A program made the translations under genes and the position numbers. Below are positions 23,332 through 31,876 of a DNA stretch of 33,668 nt, in pieces; position 1 is the first letter of the stretch, and every line of letters starts with the position of its first letter. The notes under the pieces are model-generated. The model was not told where the DNA came from. It saw only the letters and a list, made by a program, of their open reading frames with translations, and made no database searches. This stretch comes from Bacteroidales bacterium (GTDB lineage: Bacteria; Bacteroidota; Bacteroidia; Bacteroidales; Paludibacteraceae), in assembly GCA_022783865.1 (NCBI GenBank), contig JALFYY010000006.1, positions 1 to 33,668 on the forward strand, read 5' to 3'.

Positions 23332-25317
23332 TTAGTTCTTGTAGTTACGTGTTTTGCGTTCGGTGAATTCGTAGTCGAGAGGCTCTTTGATGAGTTCGGG
23401 GTCGGTGTCTTCGCCGGTGTATTTCCAGCAAGCCACATAAGAGAACTTGTCGTCCTGACGGAGCGCTTCGCCCTCTTCGGTCTGATACTCTTCACGGAAG
23501 TGACCACCGCATGACTCCTCACGATTGAGCGCATCGATAGCCATCAGTTTGCCAATCTCGATAAAGTCAGCCAAGCGGAGCGCTTTCTCCAGTTCGTTAT
23601 TGAGAGAGTCAGCCGTACCCGGAATATAGACATTGGTCCAGAACTCCTTCTTGATGGCATCAATCTTCTCAACAGCCGTCTTCAACGATTCGGCAGTACG
23701 TCCCATACCTACGAAATCCCACATGACAAGACCCAATTCCTTATGGATACTATCCACAGAGCGTTTGCCCTGGATAGCCATGAGGCGTTGAATCTTATCG
23801 TCGATAGCCTTCTCCGCTGCCGCAAACTCGGGCCGATCGGTTGACATACGGGGTACACCAATCTGGTCGGCAAGATAGTTCTGGATAGTGTAAGGCAATA
23901 CGAAATAGCCGTCGGCGAGACCTTGCATCAACGCAGAAGCACCGAGACGGTTGGCTCCGTGGTCGGAGAAGTTGGCTTCACCGATACAGAAGAGTCCCTT
24001 GACGGAAGTCTGCAGTTCGTAGTCCACCCAGATACCACCCATAGTATAGTGGATAGCGGGGAATATCATCATCGGGTTCTCGTAAGGATTCTCGTCCACA
24101 ATCTTTTCGTACATCTGAAAGAGGTTGCCGTATTTCTGTTCCACCACGTCTTTGCCGAGTCGCTGGATAGCATCGGAAAAGTCGAGGAAGACAGCCAAAC
24201 CGGTATTGTTAACACCATAGCCGGCATCGCAACGCTCCTTGGCAGCACGTGAAGCCACATCACGAGGAACGAGGTTACCGAAAGCAGGGTAACGGCGCTC
24301 CAAGTAGTAATCGCGGTCCTCTTCGGGGATATCACGTCCTTTGATTTCGCCACGCTGCAGACGCTGTGCGTCTTCGAGTTTCTTGGGTACCCATATACGT
24401 CCGTCGTTACGCAAGGATTCGGACATCAAAGTCAGTTTGGACTGGAAGTCACCGTGCTTAGGAATACATGTAGGGTGAATCTGTGCGTAGCAGGGATTAG
24501 CGAAATAGGCACCATGGCGGTACATCTGCATAGCAGCAGAGCCGTTGGACGCCATAGCGTTGGTAGAAAGGAAGAAGGTGTTGCCATAACCGCCGGAAGC
24601 GATAACTACGGCATGACCGAAGAAACGCTCGATACGTCCGGTGGTGAGGTTGCGTGCAATGATACCACGGGCACGGGGTTCGCCGTTCTCGTCGTTAATC
24701 ATGACGATATCAAGCATTTCGTGACGAGTGTACATCTTAACCTTTCCCTTGCCAATCTGACGGGAGAGTGCGGAGTAAGCACCAAGCAAGAGTTGCTGTC
24801 CTGTCTGACCTTTTGCATAGAAAGTACGGCTTACCTGCGCTCCACCGAAAGAACGGTTGTCGAGCAAGCCTCCGTATTCACGGGCAAAAGGAACACCTTG
24901 TGCGACGCATTGGTCGATGATGCTGTTGCTCACTTCCGCCAAACGGTAAACGTTGGCTTCACGGGCACGATAGTCGCCACCCTTGATAGTGTCGTAATAG
25001 AGACGATAGACAGAGTCGCCGTCGTTCTGATAGTTCTTCGCCGCATTGATACCGCCCTGTGCAGCGATAGAGTGTGCACGACGGGGCGAGTCCTGAATGC
25101 AGAAATTAAGTACGTTGAAGCCCATCTCTGCGAGCGAAGCCGCAGCGGATGCGCCTGCCAGACCGGTACCTACCACGATAACATCGAGGCGGCGTTTGTT
25201 GGCAGGATTGACCAGTTTCTGATGGTCTTTGTAGTTGGTCCACTTCTTCTCGAGAGGACCTGCAGGAATCTTCGCCATCTCAGGCGTAATGATTCCGGTT
25301 TCTTGTTTCTTTGCCAT
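23332..25317 (-). CDS. sdhA: succinate dehydrogenase/fumarate reductase flavoprotein
   Basis: The catalytic FAD subunit of complex II, interconverting succinate and fumarate. The 661 residues show the FAD-binding [10 protein letters not shown] (50-59) and the covalent flavin attachment histidine, His82, in [20 protein letters not shown]. Also seen are the fumarate-site region [16 protein letters not shown] and the capping segment with [12 protein letters not shown]. Near the C-terminus [22 protein letters not shown] carries the final active-site arginine region. Length fits the Bacteroidota type. It lies between sdhC (39 bp gap) and sdhB (6 bp gap) in one operon. Confidence 0.96.
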   Translation of the reverse strand: MAKKQETGIITPEMAKIPAGPLEKKWTNYKDHQKLVNPANKRRLDVIVVGTGLAGASAAASLAEMGFNVLNFCIQDSPRRAHSIAAQGGINAAKNYQNDGDSVYRLYYDTIKGGDYRAREANVYRLAEVSNSIIDQCVAQGVPFAREYGGLLDNRSFGGAQVSRTFYAKGQTGQQLLLGAYSALSRQIGKGKVKMYTRHEMLDIVMINDENGEPRARGIIARNLTTGRIERFFGHAVVIASGGYGNTFFLSTNAMASNGSAAMQMYRHGAYFANPCYAQIHPTCIPKHGDFQSKLTLMSESLRNDGRIWVPKKLEDAQRLQRGEIKGRDIPEEDRDYYLERRYPAFGNLVPRDVASRAAKERCDAGYGVNNTGLAVFLDFSDAIQRLGKDVVEQKYGNLFQMYEKIVDENPYENPMMIFPAIHYTMGGIWVDYELQTSVKGLFCIGEANFSDHGANRLGASALMQGLADGYFVLPYTIQNYLADQIGVPRMSTDRPEFAAAEKAIDDKIQRLMAIQGKRSVDSIHKELGLVMWDFVGMGRTAESLKTAVEKIDAIKKEFWTNVYIPGTADSLNNELEKALRLADFIEIGKLMAIDALNREESCGGHFREEYQTEEGEALRQDDKFSYVACWKYTGEDTDPELIKEPLDYEFTERKTRNYKN

Positions 25318-25356
25318 ATAGTAAAGTTGTTTTATTCATTCATATTAAACGCAAGG

Positions 25357-26103
25357 TTATGCGCACAAAGAGCCGAAATACATGCCAAGATAGTAAACGA
25401 CTACGGAAGCGAACATGAGGACGATAAGGGTAGCGAAGATGCAACCAATGACTTTGATACGCTTGAGCCAGATATTACTGCTCCATCCGATAGTGTGCAA
25501 AGCACTCCAGATACCATGCGTAAGGTGGAACCAAATAGCACCCAACCAAACAAGGTACAAAACACAATAGAGAGGATGTACCCAAGACGCCCACGGAGTG
25601 AAAGCAACGCCTTCCTGTACGGCAGCCGGATCATAAATGCCCGAGAAGAGATACTTGACGTAAGCTGCACCATTCTGAGGGTCGAACGCACCCGTCTTTA
25701 CACCAAAGAGTTCCTGGAACTGCATTTTCGACCAGAAATTCACCAAGTGAAGCACAATGAAACCCAAGACAATGAAGCCCAACACGAGCATATTCTTAGA
25801 GTTCCAGTCAACACCCTGCTGACGTGCAGTAACGGCATAGCGATCGTTGCCACGCGCACGGCGGTTGAGAATAGTCAGATAGAGTGCATACACGAAATGG
25901 ATAAGCACAAGCAATGCCAAACCGAGCGTACCGATAATGGCATACCAGTTGGCACCGAGCATCCGGCAAATCCAGTTGTAAGCATCTTCCGAGAAGATAA
26001 GTGCGATGTTCATAGATGCGTGAAAGAGCAAGAAGAACACCAACGCAAGTCCCGTAACACTCATAACGAGCTTACGGCCAATTGAGGAATCTTTTAACCA
26101 CAT
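25357..26103 (-). CDS. sdhC: succinate dehydrogenase cytochrome b558-type subunit
   Basis: The membrane anchor of complex II, binding two b hemes and the quinone site. The 248-residue protein has five predicted membrane helices. Histidines at helix positions expected for heme ligands are visible: HASMNIAL in helix I (near 28), VLIHFVYAL (near 68), VLHLVNFW (near 118), and WFHLTHGIW in helix IV (near 192-196). The single-polypeptide, diheme form is typical of Bacteroidota and epsilon-proteobacteria. First gene of the operon, with a consensus promoter 60 bp upstream. Confidence 0.93.
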   Translation of the reverse strand: MWLKDSSIGRKLVMSVTGLALVFFLLFHASMNIALIFSEDAYNWICRMLGANWYAIIGTLGLALLVLIHFVYALYLTILNRRARGNDRYAVTARQQGVDWNSKNMLVLGFIVLGFIVLHLVNFWSKMQFQELFGVKTGAFDPQNGAAYVKYLFSGIYDPAAVQEGVAFTPWASWVHPLYCVLYLVWLGAIWFHLTHGIWSALHTIGWSSNIWLKRIKVIGCIFATLIVLMFASVVVYYLGMYFGSLCA

Positions 26104-26165
26104 AAATGTATAAGATTGATTTATAATAAATAATAATGTTTTCTATGTGCAGTTTTTAGTCGGTA

Positions 26166-26197
26166 CAAAGATAATACATTTTTGGGAAATGAGCAAA
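26166..26197 (-). promoter_or_regulatory. promoter of sdhCAB
   Basis: Minus strand TTTG (complement of 26194-26197), 20 nt, TATCTTTG (complement of 26166-26173). Transcription would start near 26160, about 57 nt before the sdhC ATG. Confidence 0.8.
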
Positions 26198-26453
26198 TCA
26201 GTTATATAGTCAATAGTTAACAGTTAATAGTTAATATTGCATTAACAGGCAAAAGTACGCCTTGCAGCGTATGCGGACAAGACGCACATATATTTGACCG
26301 GACAAGTCCTATTTGACAATTTGACAACCGGACAATTTGCAGGCAGTACGCCCCATATTCCGACATTCATTGCGGGCGAGGACGCCCACACCCCGACAAA
26401 CATTGCAAACTGACAGCAAGATAAGTGCTTGATAATATGGCGATAGTACACGA

Positions 26454-26508
26454 ATCACCCAGTAATCACCCAGTTATCACCCAGTAATCACCCAGTTATC
26501 ACCCAGTT
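26454..26508. repeat. 11-bp tandem repeat (ATCACCCAGT core)
   Basis: Five perfect head-to-tail units of ATCACCCAGTA or ATCACCCAGTT, alternating only in the last base. The next 88 bases (26511-26598) can be split into eight purine-rich 11-mers each ending purine-purine-pyrimidine, as if the periodicity continues in degenerate form. The promoter of the following gene begins directly after. Confidence 0.9.
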
Positions 26509-26601
26509 ATGACAGGTAGGTGCAATGAGAGTGAAAAGAAGATGAAATGAAGACGGATGGAGGATAAAACAAAGGTGAAATAAGAACGGAAAGAGGACGG
26601 C

Positions 26602-26633
26602 TTTTAGCAGTCGGGAAAAAAGTTGTAACTTTG
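26602..26633 (+). promoter_or_regulatory. promoter of the YjbR-like gene
   Basis: TTTT (26602-26605), 20 nt, TAACTTTG (26626-26633), followed by CAGCAC. The core GTAACTTTGCA is identical to the one inside the CRISPR repeat, which makes it a useful local reference for a real promoter. Confidence 0.7.
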
Positions 26634-26659
26634 CAGCACAGACAAAAACAGTTTGGAGC

Positions 26660-27007
26660 ATGAATATAGAAGAGATACGGGATTATCTGCTGTCGCAACC
26701 TAATGTGACAGAGGACAATGCGTTCGGCGAGGATATACTCAATTACCGGATTTACAACAAGATATTCGCCTGCATGACACTCGAAACACCGGACCATATC
26801 GCTATGAAATGCGACCCCGAAAGGGCATTGGACCTTCGCGACCGCTACACCGGTATCGTACCCGCATGGCACTGGAACAAAAAGTACTGGAACGACGTAT
26901 ATTTCGAACACGACGTACCCGACGAACTGATACGGGAATTAGTGCAACACGCCATGAGCGAGGTAAAGAAGAAGTTGCCCAAGAAGTTGACAATAGTTAA
27001 TAGTTGA
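26660..27007 (+). CDS. MmcQ/YjbR-family protein
   Basis: A 115-residue protein of the YjbR/MmcQ family, small double-wing proteins with a DNA-binding-like fold but poorly defined function. Visible family features are the opening IEEIRDYLLSQPNVTED-AFGEDILNYRI, a central KIFACMTLETPDHIAMKCDPERA, and the typical ending GIVPAWHWNKKYWNDVYFE. Stand-alone gene with its own promoter, flanked on both sides by repeat-rich DNA. Its last codons fall into an AT-rich TTGACAATAGTTAATAG sequence that belongs to the flanking repeats, so the C-terminal residues after KKLPKK may have been contributed by a repeat. Confidence 0.9.
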   Translation: MNIEEIRDYLLSQPNVTEDNAFGEDILNYRIYNKIFACMTLETPDHIAMKCDPERALDLRDRYTGIVPAWHWNKKYWNDVYFEHDVPDELIRELVQHAMSEVKKKLPKKLTIVNS

Positions 27008-27142
27008 TAGTTAACAATTAATATTCATTATCGGGTCGGTGTACACCTTACGGCGTACACGGAGGGGACGCACATATATTTGACAATTTGACAATTGGAC
27101 GATTTGCGGACGGTACACATGCACACCGGTAGTATTATGGGG

Positions 27143-27174
27143 ATTTTAGACGGGGCACGCCCCGTCTCTACAAT
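27143..27174. repeat. dispersed palindromic intergenic repeat, copy 2
   Basis: A 32-base copy (core GACGGGGC-AC-GCCCCGTC), identical over 30 bases to 117-146 and over all 32 to the next copy at 27187-27218. Confidence 0.85.
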
Positions 27175-27186
27175 ATATCATCAGGA

Positions 27187-27218
27187 ATTTTAGACGGGGC
27201 ACGCCCCGTCTCTACAAT
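27187..27218. repeat. dispersed palindromic intergenic repeat, copy 3
   Basis: Second tandemly placed copy, same orientation, 12 bp after copy 2, identical over 32 bases. Confidence 0.85.
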
Positions 27219-27266
27219 ACATTATCGGGCAATTTGGCGGAAAAGGTGAAGAAAACAACAGAAAGG

Positions 27267-27297
27267 TTTCGTATGTGGCAAATTATTTGTATTTTTG
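27267..27297 (+). promoter_or_regulatory. promoter of the polysaccharide cluster
   Basis: TTTC (27267-27270), 19 nt, TATTTTTG (27290-27297), close to the Bacteroidota consensus. It precedes the Wzy-like gene and could serve the entire tightly spaced cluster to 33169. Confidence 0.6.
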
Positions 27298-27428
27298 CAG
27301 TCCCAAATAACTTGGGTGAATAATACACATAGCCAAGACAAATAACGCACTAAACGCCGGTGAACGATGTACTTGGCTCAGACATACAAATCACCTGAGC
27401 AAGCGAACAATACACCACAAACAGACCA

Positions 27429-28634
27429 TTGGAATTTATCAGTATCATCCTATTCGCCGCTATGCTCTGTTACAGTTACTACAGAGCGAGGTCGGTATTG
27501 CACCCTGCCGTGGTGACTTCTGCACTATGGCTTGTGATGCTGGTACTATATGCAACGATTGACCATGGACTCTACCCTCTTTCCGACAAGTTCCATATCG
27601 CTCTGCTTTGTTGGGGATTGCCTTTGTGCATAGCATCGTTGGCGGTACAACATATACGGATCGGCATTCCGATTGTAGCACGAGGAGAAGCCAATCTGAC
27701 AACGGTAGCGATCCTCCAGCCGATTGTGGCAATATGTGTGGTGATTGCCACAGCCGCTATCCTATACAGAGGGCATGTATATGACCCGGACAACCTGTTT
27801 CACGGCATCCGCACGGCAAGTGTCATTTCTCTACAAGGCGGCAAGCATACAGTGAGTTTCCCTATCTGGGCGAGCCTTGCTTTGGAGATAACCAATATGC
27901 TGCTCTTGCCGATATGCCTGTATCTGCTGTTTATTGAAGAGAAACGGAATTGGCTGAGCATCGGACTGACGATTGTACTTGTTATCTACACTGTGATTCG
28001 CAGCAACAAGACGGTGATTGCCCAAGTGGGATTAGCGTTCTTGTGCATTATGTGGTACAAGAAACGCATCAACAAACGGAATTTTCTCTTTATACTCTTG
28101 GCATTGTTCGCTTTGTTCTTGACAGCGCATCTACTCCGACGGACAAGCGACAGCAGTGAGTTTGTGTTCCTCGATTTCATTACGATGTACCTGTTTGCTC
28201 CTCTGCCCGCATTTGACCATGTACTGAATCTGCACCACCCGCTTATCGAGCAGTTTCACGGCGAATACACGTTCCGTGCTTTCATACGGTTTGCCCAGTG
28301 GTTCGACCCAACCATAACGGGCAACGCTGACCCCTTCAACCTGAATTATTGGGTATATACTCCGGTACACGTGAATGTATATACGACAATGTTTCCGTTC
28401 TATGCCGACTTCGGTTATATAGGCATAGCGATATTCGGGGCATTGTACGGGGCAACCGGCGGCATTATTTACAAACATATGACAGAGGGCAACGGAGCGA
28501 GCCTGCTGATATACTCCTGTTTGTTTTATATATTTGTGTTCCAATTCTTTGCAGATTTCGGCATGACCTACTTCTGGAGTATCGTGGGATTGGTAATCGG
28601 TTGCACATTGCTGTTTACGAAAGTGAGGATATGA
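27429..28634 (+). CDS. Wzy-like oligosaccharide repeat-unit polymerase
   Basis: A 401-residue, roughly ten- to twelve-helix membrane protein. Low sequence conservation is typical for O-antigen and capsule polymerases, which join lipid-linked repeat units at the periplasmic face. Support comes from the hydropathy pattern, a large periplasmic loop (about 275-325; FDHVLNLHHPLIEQFHGEYTF to YWVYTPVHVNVYT), and the position next to a GT2 and a Wzx-like flippase. The start is TTG at 27429; it gives a complete first membrane helix, whereas the first ATG (12 codons on) would cut into it. The stop overlaps the next ATG (ATGA). An O-antigen ligase fold is an alternative. Confidence 0.75.
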   Translation: MEFISIILFAAMLCYSYYRARSVLHPAVVTSALWLVMLVLYATIDHGLYPLSDKFHIALLCWGLPLCIASLAVQHIRIGIPIVARGEANLTTVAILQPIVAICVVIATAAILYRGHVYDPDNLFHGIRTASVISLQGGKHTVSFPIWASLALEITNMLLLPICLYLLFIEEKRNWLSIGLTIVLVIYTVIRSNKTVIAQVGLAFLCIMWYKKRINKRNFLFILLALFALFLTAHLLRRTSDSSEFVFLDFITMYLFAPLPAFDHVLNLHHPLIEQFHGEYTFRAFIRFAQWFDPTITGNADPFNLNYWVYTPVHVNVYTTMFPFYADFGYIGIAIFGALYGATGGIIYKHMTEGNGASLLIYSCLFYIFVFQFFADFGMTYFWSIVGLVIGCTLLFTKVRI

Positions 28635-29515
28635 CAGGGAAGACATCGATCATATTAGTGAATTACAACACAAGCGAGATGACACGGCAGTGTATCCGTT
28701 CGATATACGCACAAGTGAGGGAGCCGATGGAGATTATCGTGGTGGACAACGCTTCGAGGGACAATTCGGTACGGGATATAGCAGCGGAATTCGAAGATGT
28801 GCAGGTGATAGAAGCAGGCGGAAATATCGGTTTCGGAAGCGCCAACAACTTGGGCGTACGGACTGCTACAGGGGAATACATATTCCTGCTCAACAGCGAT
28901 ACCATCCTTAGGAATGACCCGCTACCCTATTTTATAGAGGCACTGCAAGAGAACGAACAGACAGGCGTTGTGGGAGCGTATCTGACAGACCAAGACGGGA
29001 AACCGTCGTTGAGCGGGGGAAGGACTTATTCGATACAGAAATACTTATCGTTGGGCATAAGAGCCTATCTGCATTTGGTGGGTAGCAAGCACCAACATCC
29101 GAGCCATCCGCAAGTGGACTACGTGATAGGGGCAGACATGTTTATGCGGAAAAGTCTGTTTGAAGCAACGGACGGGTTCGACGAGAGGATATTCATGTAT
29201 TTCGAAGACGTAGAGTTATGCGACAGAATCACACGGTCGGGATACAAGAACCGGCTCGTGAAAGGACCGGAGATAGTACATTTGGAGAAAGCCGAGGGAC
29301 AGAACATGTTCGTCAAGATACATAATATGGCATCGCTCATGTACTGTATGCAGAAGAAATATCCAAGGTGGCAGTTCCGTCTGTTCCAACTGACGTTCTT
29401 CCTGCTCAAACTGCCGCTTATGATATTGAAAGGCGAAAGGGAATATGTAATGGCGGCATGGCATTGGGAACGCTACATGCGCAATAATAACGATATAAAG
29501 CATACGGAAAGATGA
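28631..29515 (+). CDS. GT2 glycosyltransferase (rhamnosyltransferase-like)
   Basis: A 294-residue cytoplasmic, membrane-associated glycosyltransferase of family 2, adding a sugar to a lipid-linked oligosaccharide. The GT-A fold is clear: SIILVNYNTSEMT at the start, IIVVDNASRDNS (35-46), NIGFGSANNLG, and the metal-binding NSD (88-90) within YIFLLNSDT. The later EDVELCDRITRSGYK segment gives the catalytic ED motif and resembles WbbL-type rhamnosyltransferases; donor specificity cannot be settled by eye. The ATG at 28631 overlaps the polymerase stop. The TGA overlaps the start of the next gene. Confidence 0.92.
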   Translation: MTGKTSIILVNYNTSEMTRQCIRSIYAQVREPMEIIVVDNASRDNSVRDIAAEFEDVQVIEAGGNIGFGSANNLGVRTATGEYIFLLNSDTILRNDPLPYFIEALQENEQTGVVGAYLTDQDGKPSLSGGRTYSIQKYLSLGIRAYLHLVGSKHQHPSHPQVDYVIGADMFMRKSLFEATDGFDERIFMYFEDVELCDRITRSGYKNRLVKGPEIVHLEKAEGQNMFVKIHNMASLMYCMQKKYPRWQFRLFQLTFFLLKLPLMILKGEREYVMAAWHWERYMRNNNDIKHTER

Positions 29516-30462
29516 TACAAGACAAAATCTCACCGAAGACAAGAGAAACGATATTTATCATATTGCTTCTGCTCTTGCCGTTTCTGAGTCCGGCAATGGC
29601 ATTGTTTACCGGCTTAATAGTTGCTTTCACGATAGGCAATCCGTTTATCCAACACAACTCCATCTTCACCAAGATACTGCTGCAAGCATCGGTGGTGGGA
29701 CTCGGTTTCGGCATGAACCTGACGGAAGCCTGGGAAGCAGGCAAAACAGGCTTTGTGTTTACCCTGTTTTCGATTACGCTGACCATGGTATTGGGTATAT
29801 GGCTCGGCAAATTACTGAAAATCAACACTAATACACGCACTTTGATATCCGGCGGTACGGCTATATGCGGCGGTAGTGCGATTGCCGCTATCGGTCCGGT
29901 AATCAATGCGAAAGACAGCGATATGACCGTAGCATTGGGTACGATATTTACGCTGAACGCCATTGCACTCTTTATCTTCCCTCCCTTAGGCAACCTGCTC
30001 GGTATGGACGATACACAGTTCGGCTATTGGTGCGCGATTGCCATACACGACACATCGTCGGTGGTAGGCGCCGCTGCGGAAAGAAGCGAACTTGCACTTC
30101 AGATTGCCACGACTACGAAACTGATACGGGCACTATGGATTATCCCGTTGTCGCTGATTATTGCCGTTGTTTACAACCGCAAAGGCGAAGGCGGACAGGG
30201 CAAAAAGAAGATAACGATACCCTGGTTCATCTTCCTCTATATCATTGCGATGGTGATTGCCACTTACGTGCCGCAGGGTGAAGCAATATACAGCCAACTG
30301 ACCAGTATCGCACGCTACGGGATGATATATACCTTGTTCCTGATCGGCTCGGGCATGTCGTGGAAGAGCCTTAAGGAAGTGGGAGCCCGACCTATCCTGT
30401 TGGGTGTCCTATTGTGGATCATCATATCAGTAACCGCTGCATTGGTAATACTTTATATGTAA
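29512..30462 (+). CDS. YeiH/UPF0324-family membrane transporter
   Basis: A 316-residue membrane protein of the YeiH family (putative sulfate exporters) with about nine to ten helices. Seen are VVGLGFGMNL, the family hallmark ISGGTAICGGSAIAAIGPVI (about 112-131) and IAIHDTSSVVGAAA (about 175-188), both in re-entrant or helix-break regions. The transported substrate is not firmly known for the family. It overlaps the GT2 gene by four bases, so it is transcribed with glycan genes although it has no obvious role in polysaccharide assembly. Confidence 0.9.
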   Translation: MIQDKISPKTRETIFIILLLLLPFLSPAMALFTGLIVAFTIGNPFIQHNSIFTKILLQASVVGLGFGMNLTEAWEAGKTGFVFTLFSITLTMVLGIWLGKLLKINTNTRTLISGGTAICGGSAIAAIGPVINAKDSDMTVALGTIFTLNAIALFIFPPLGNLLGMDDTQFGYWCAIAIHDTSSVVGAAAERSELALQIATTTKLIRALWIIPLSLIIAVVYNRKGEGGQGKKKITIPWFIFLYIIAMVIATYVPQGEAIYSQLTSIARYGMIYTLFLIGSGMSWKSLKEVGARPILLGVLLWIIISVTAALVILYM

Positions 30463-30488
30463 ACAAAACGTTTAGCAGGACACCGGAT

Positions 30489-31859
30489 ATGGCAACCAAG
30501 ATAGAGAATATCGGCAAGAAAGACGTGATGTGGGGCTATGCGAGCACCATCTTCACGATAGGCGCAGGAGTGATTCTGCTGCCGTTTATTCTCTATAAAT
30601 TAGAGGCTTCGACGGTGGGACTATGGAACATCTTCCAGACTATCACATCGCTCATCTTCCTGTTGGATTTCGGTTTCAGACCGTCGTTCGCAAGGAACAT
30701 CAGTTATATCTTTTCGGGCGTCAAACAGTTGCAGAAAGAAGGCGTAGCCAATGTGGAAGAAGATGCGCAACCCGACTACGGGCTACTGAAAGGCACGCTC
30801 ACGGCTATGCGGAAGTTCTATATATGGATGGCTGTGGCTGTGTTTGTAATATTGAGCACTGCTGGTACGGCATATTTCTACTATATATTGCAGAAATACA
30901 CCGGCGACAAACAGGATGCGCTGGTGGCCTGGATACTACTAATTACCATCAACTGCTACAACCTCTATACCCTCTATTACGATGCGCTTCTGACGGGAAA
31001 GGGGTATATAAGGCAAATGCAACAGATTACTATCTTAGGGCAAGCGGTCTATCTGATTGTAGCCATCTGTCTGCTATATGCGGGCTTCGGGCTGACCGCC
31101 ATCGTGGCAGCACAACTGCTTTCGACCGTTATCCGACGGATTATCACTTACCGGGTGTTCTTTACGAAAGAGATCAAGCATCAGCTTTCTATCGCTACTG
31201 AACAAAATCCGCAAGACATCATCAGTGCTATCTTCCCGAATGCGGTGAAGGTAGGACTCACTTCTTTAGGTGCATTCTTAGTGAACAAATCGGCTGTGCT
31301 GATAGGCTCGGCATTCCTGCCATTGGCTGTGGTAGCGAGCTACGGTATCAGTGTGCAGGTGTTGGATATATTGAGCCGTTGCGGTGCGGTTTATTACCAA
31401 TCGTTCGTACCAAAGCTGGCGCAATACAGGGCGGAACGCGATATTCCGCATCTGAGAAAGATTTACCGCTACAGCACCTTGTCGCTCATCGCCATCTTCG
31501 TAGCAGGCGGATTGGCTTTCGTCTATTTGGGTGATTGGGCACTTCAGATTATCAGAAGCGACACTCATTTCCTGGAACCTGCCATGCTCGCCGTGATGAT
31601 AGTCATCCATTTCTTAGAGCAGAACCACGTGGTAGCAGCCGGTTTCATTATGGCGGACAACAAGATACCATTCTTCATCCCGTCTTTGGTGAGCGGTGCC
31701 GCAACCGTGATATTGCTGTGGGTGTTCCTGTCGGTAGCAGGTTGGGGCGTATGGGGTATGATATTGGCACCCGGTATCGCACAGTTGGCTTACCAGAACT
31801 GGAAATGGCCGTCGGTGGTCATCAAAGAACTAAGAGAACATAAAGAAATCAACAATTAA
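30489..31859 (+). CDS. Wzx-like polysaccharide flippase
   Basis: A 456-residue membrane protein of the MOP exporter superfamily (polysaccharide biosynthesis/Wzx type), predicted to flip lipid-linked oligosaccharide units to the periplasm. The first helix pair, WGYASTIFTIGAGVILLPFIL and LWNIFQTITSLIFLLDFGF, is characteristic. About twelve to fourteen helices follow, with a charged loop near 80-95. The ATG at 30489 is preferred to an in-frame TTG at 30414 that would overlap the YeiH gene. The next gene starts 17 bp after its stop. Together with the Wzy-like and GT2 genes it defines a Wzx/Wzy pathway. Confidence 0.87.
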   Translation: MATKIENIGKKDVMWGYASTIFTIGAGVILLPFILYKLEASTVGLWNIFQTITSLIFLLDFGFRPSFARNISYIFSGVKQLQKEGVANVEEDAQPDYGLLKGTLTAMRKFYIWMAVAVFVILSTAGTAYFYYILQKYTGDKQDALVAWILLITINCYNLYTLYYDALLTGKGYIRQMQQITILGQAVYLIVAICLLYAGFGLTAIVAAQLLSTVIRRIITYRVFFTKEIKHQLSIATEQNPQDIISAIFPNAVKVGLTSLGAFLVNKSAVLIGSAFLPLAVVASYGISVQVLDILSRCGAVYYQSFVPKLAQYRAERDIPHLRKIYRYSTLSLIAIFVAGGLAFVYLGDWALQIIRSDTHFLEPAMLAVMIVIHFLEQNHVVAAGFIMADNKIPFFIPSLVSGAATVILLWVFLSVAGWGVWGMILAPGIAQLAYQNWKWPSVVIKELREHKEINN

Positions 31860-31876
31860 TCATAAACATTACTGTT

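Larger units (their letters stand above)
26104..26659. other. intergenic region between sdhC and the YjbR-like gene
   Basis: Holds the sdhC promoter, a short AT-rich run of TAGTTAACAGTTAATAG-type repeats (26211-26240), a stretch (26281-26410) with sequence shared with 27067-27115 and with 74-101, then an 11-bp tandem repeat and purine-rich 11-bp-periodic DNA up to 26600. The last part carries a promoter for the next gene. No coding region is supported here. Confidence 0.6.
27008..27428. other. repeat-rich intergenic region before the polysaccharide cluster
   Basis: No gene is supported. It begins with TAGTTGATAGTTAAC-type repeats, shares GACGCACATATATTTGA with 26281-26297, and carries two copies of the palindromic GACGGGGC/GCCCCGTC repeat 44 bp apart. 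A promoter lies at 27267-27297, leaving an untranslated leader of about 125 nt before the first gene of the cluster. Confidence 0.6.

Noticed and set aside
24454..26085. A 543-codon plus-strand open frame antisense to sdhA and sdhC
   Set aside because: It crosses two well-supported genes and their gap, has low-complexity composition rich in Thr, Val and Arg, and shows no domain. It is a mirror of biased codon use on the minus strand.
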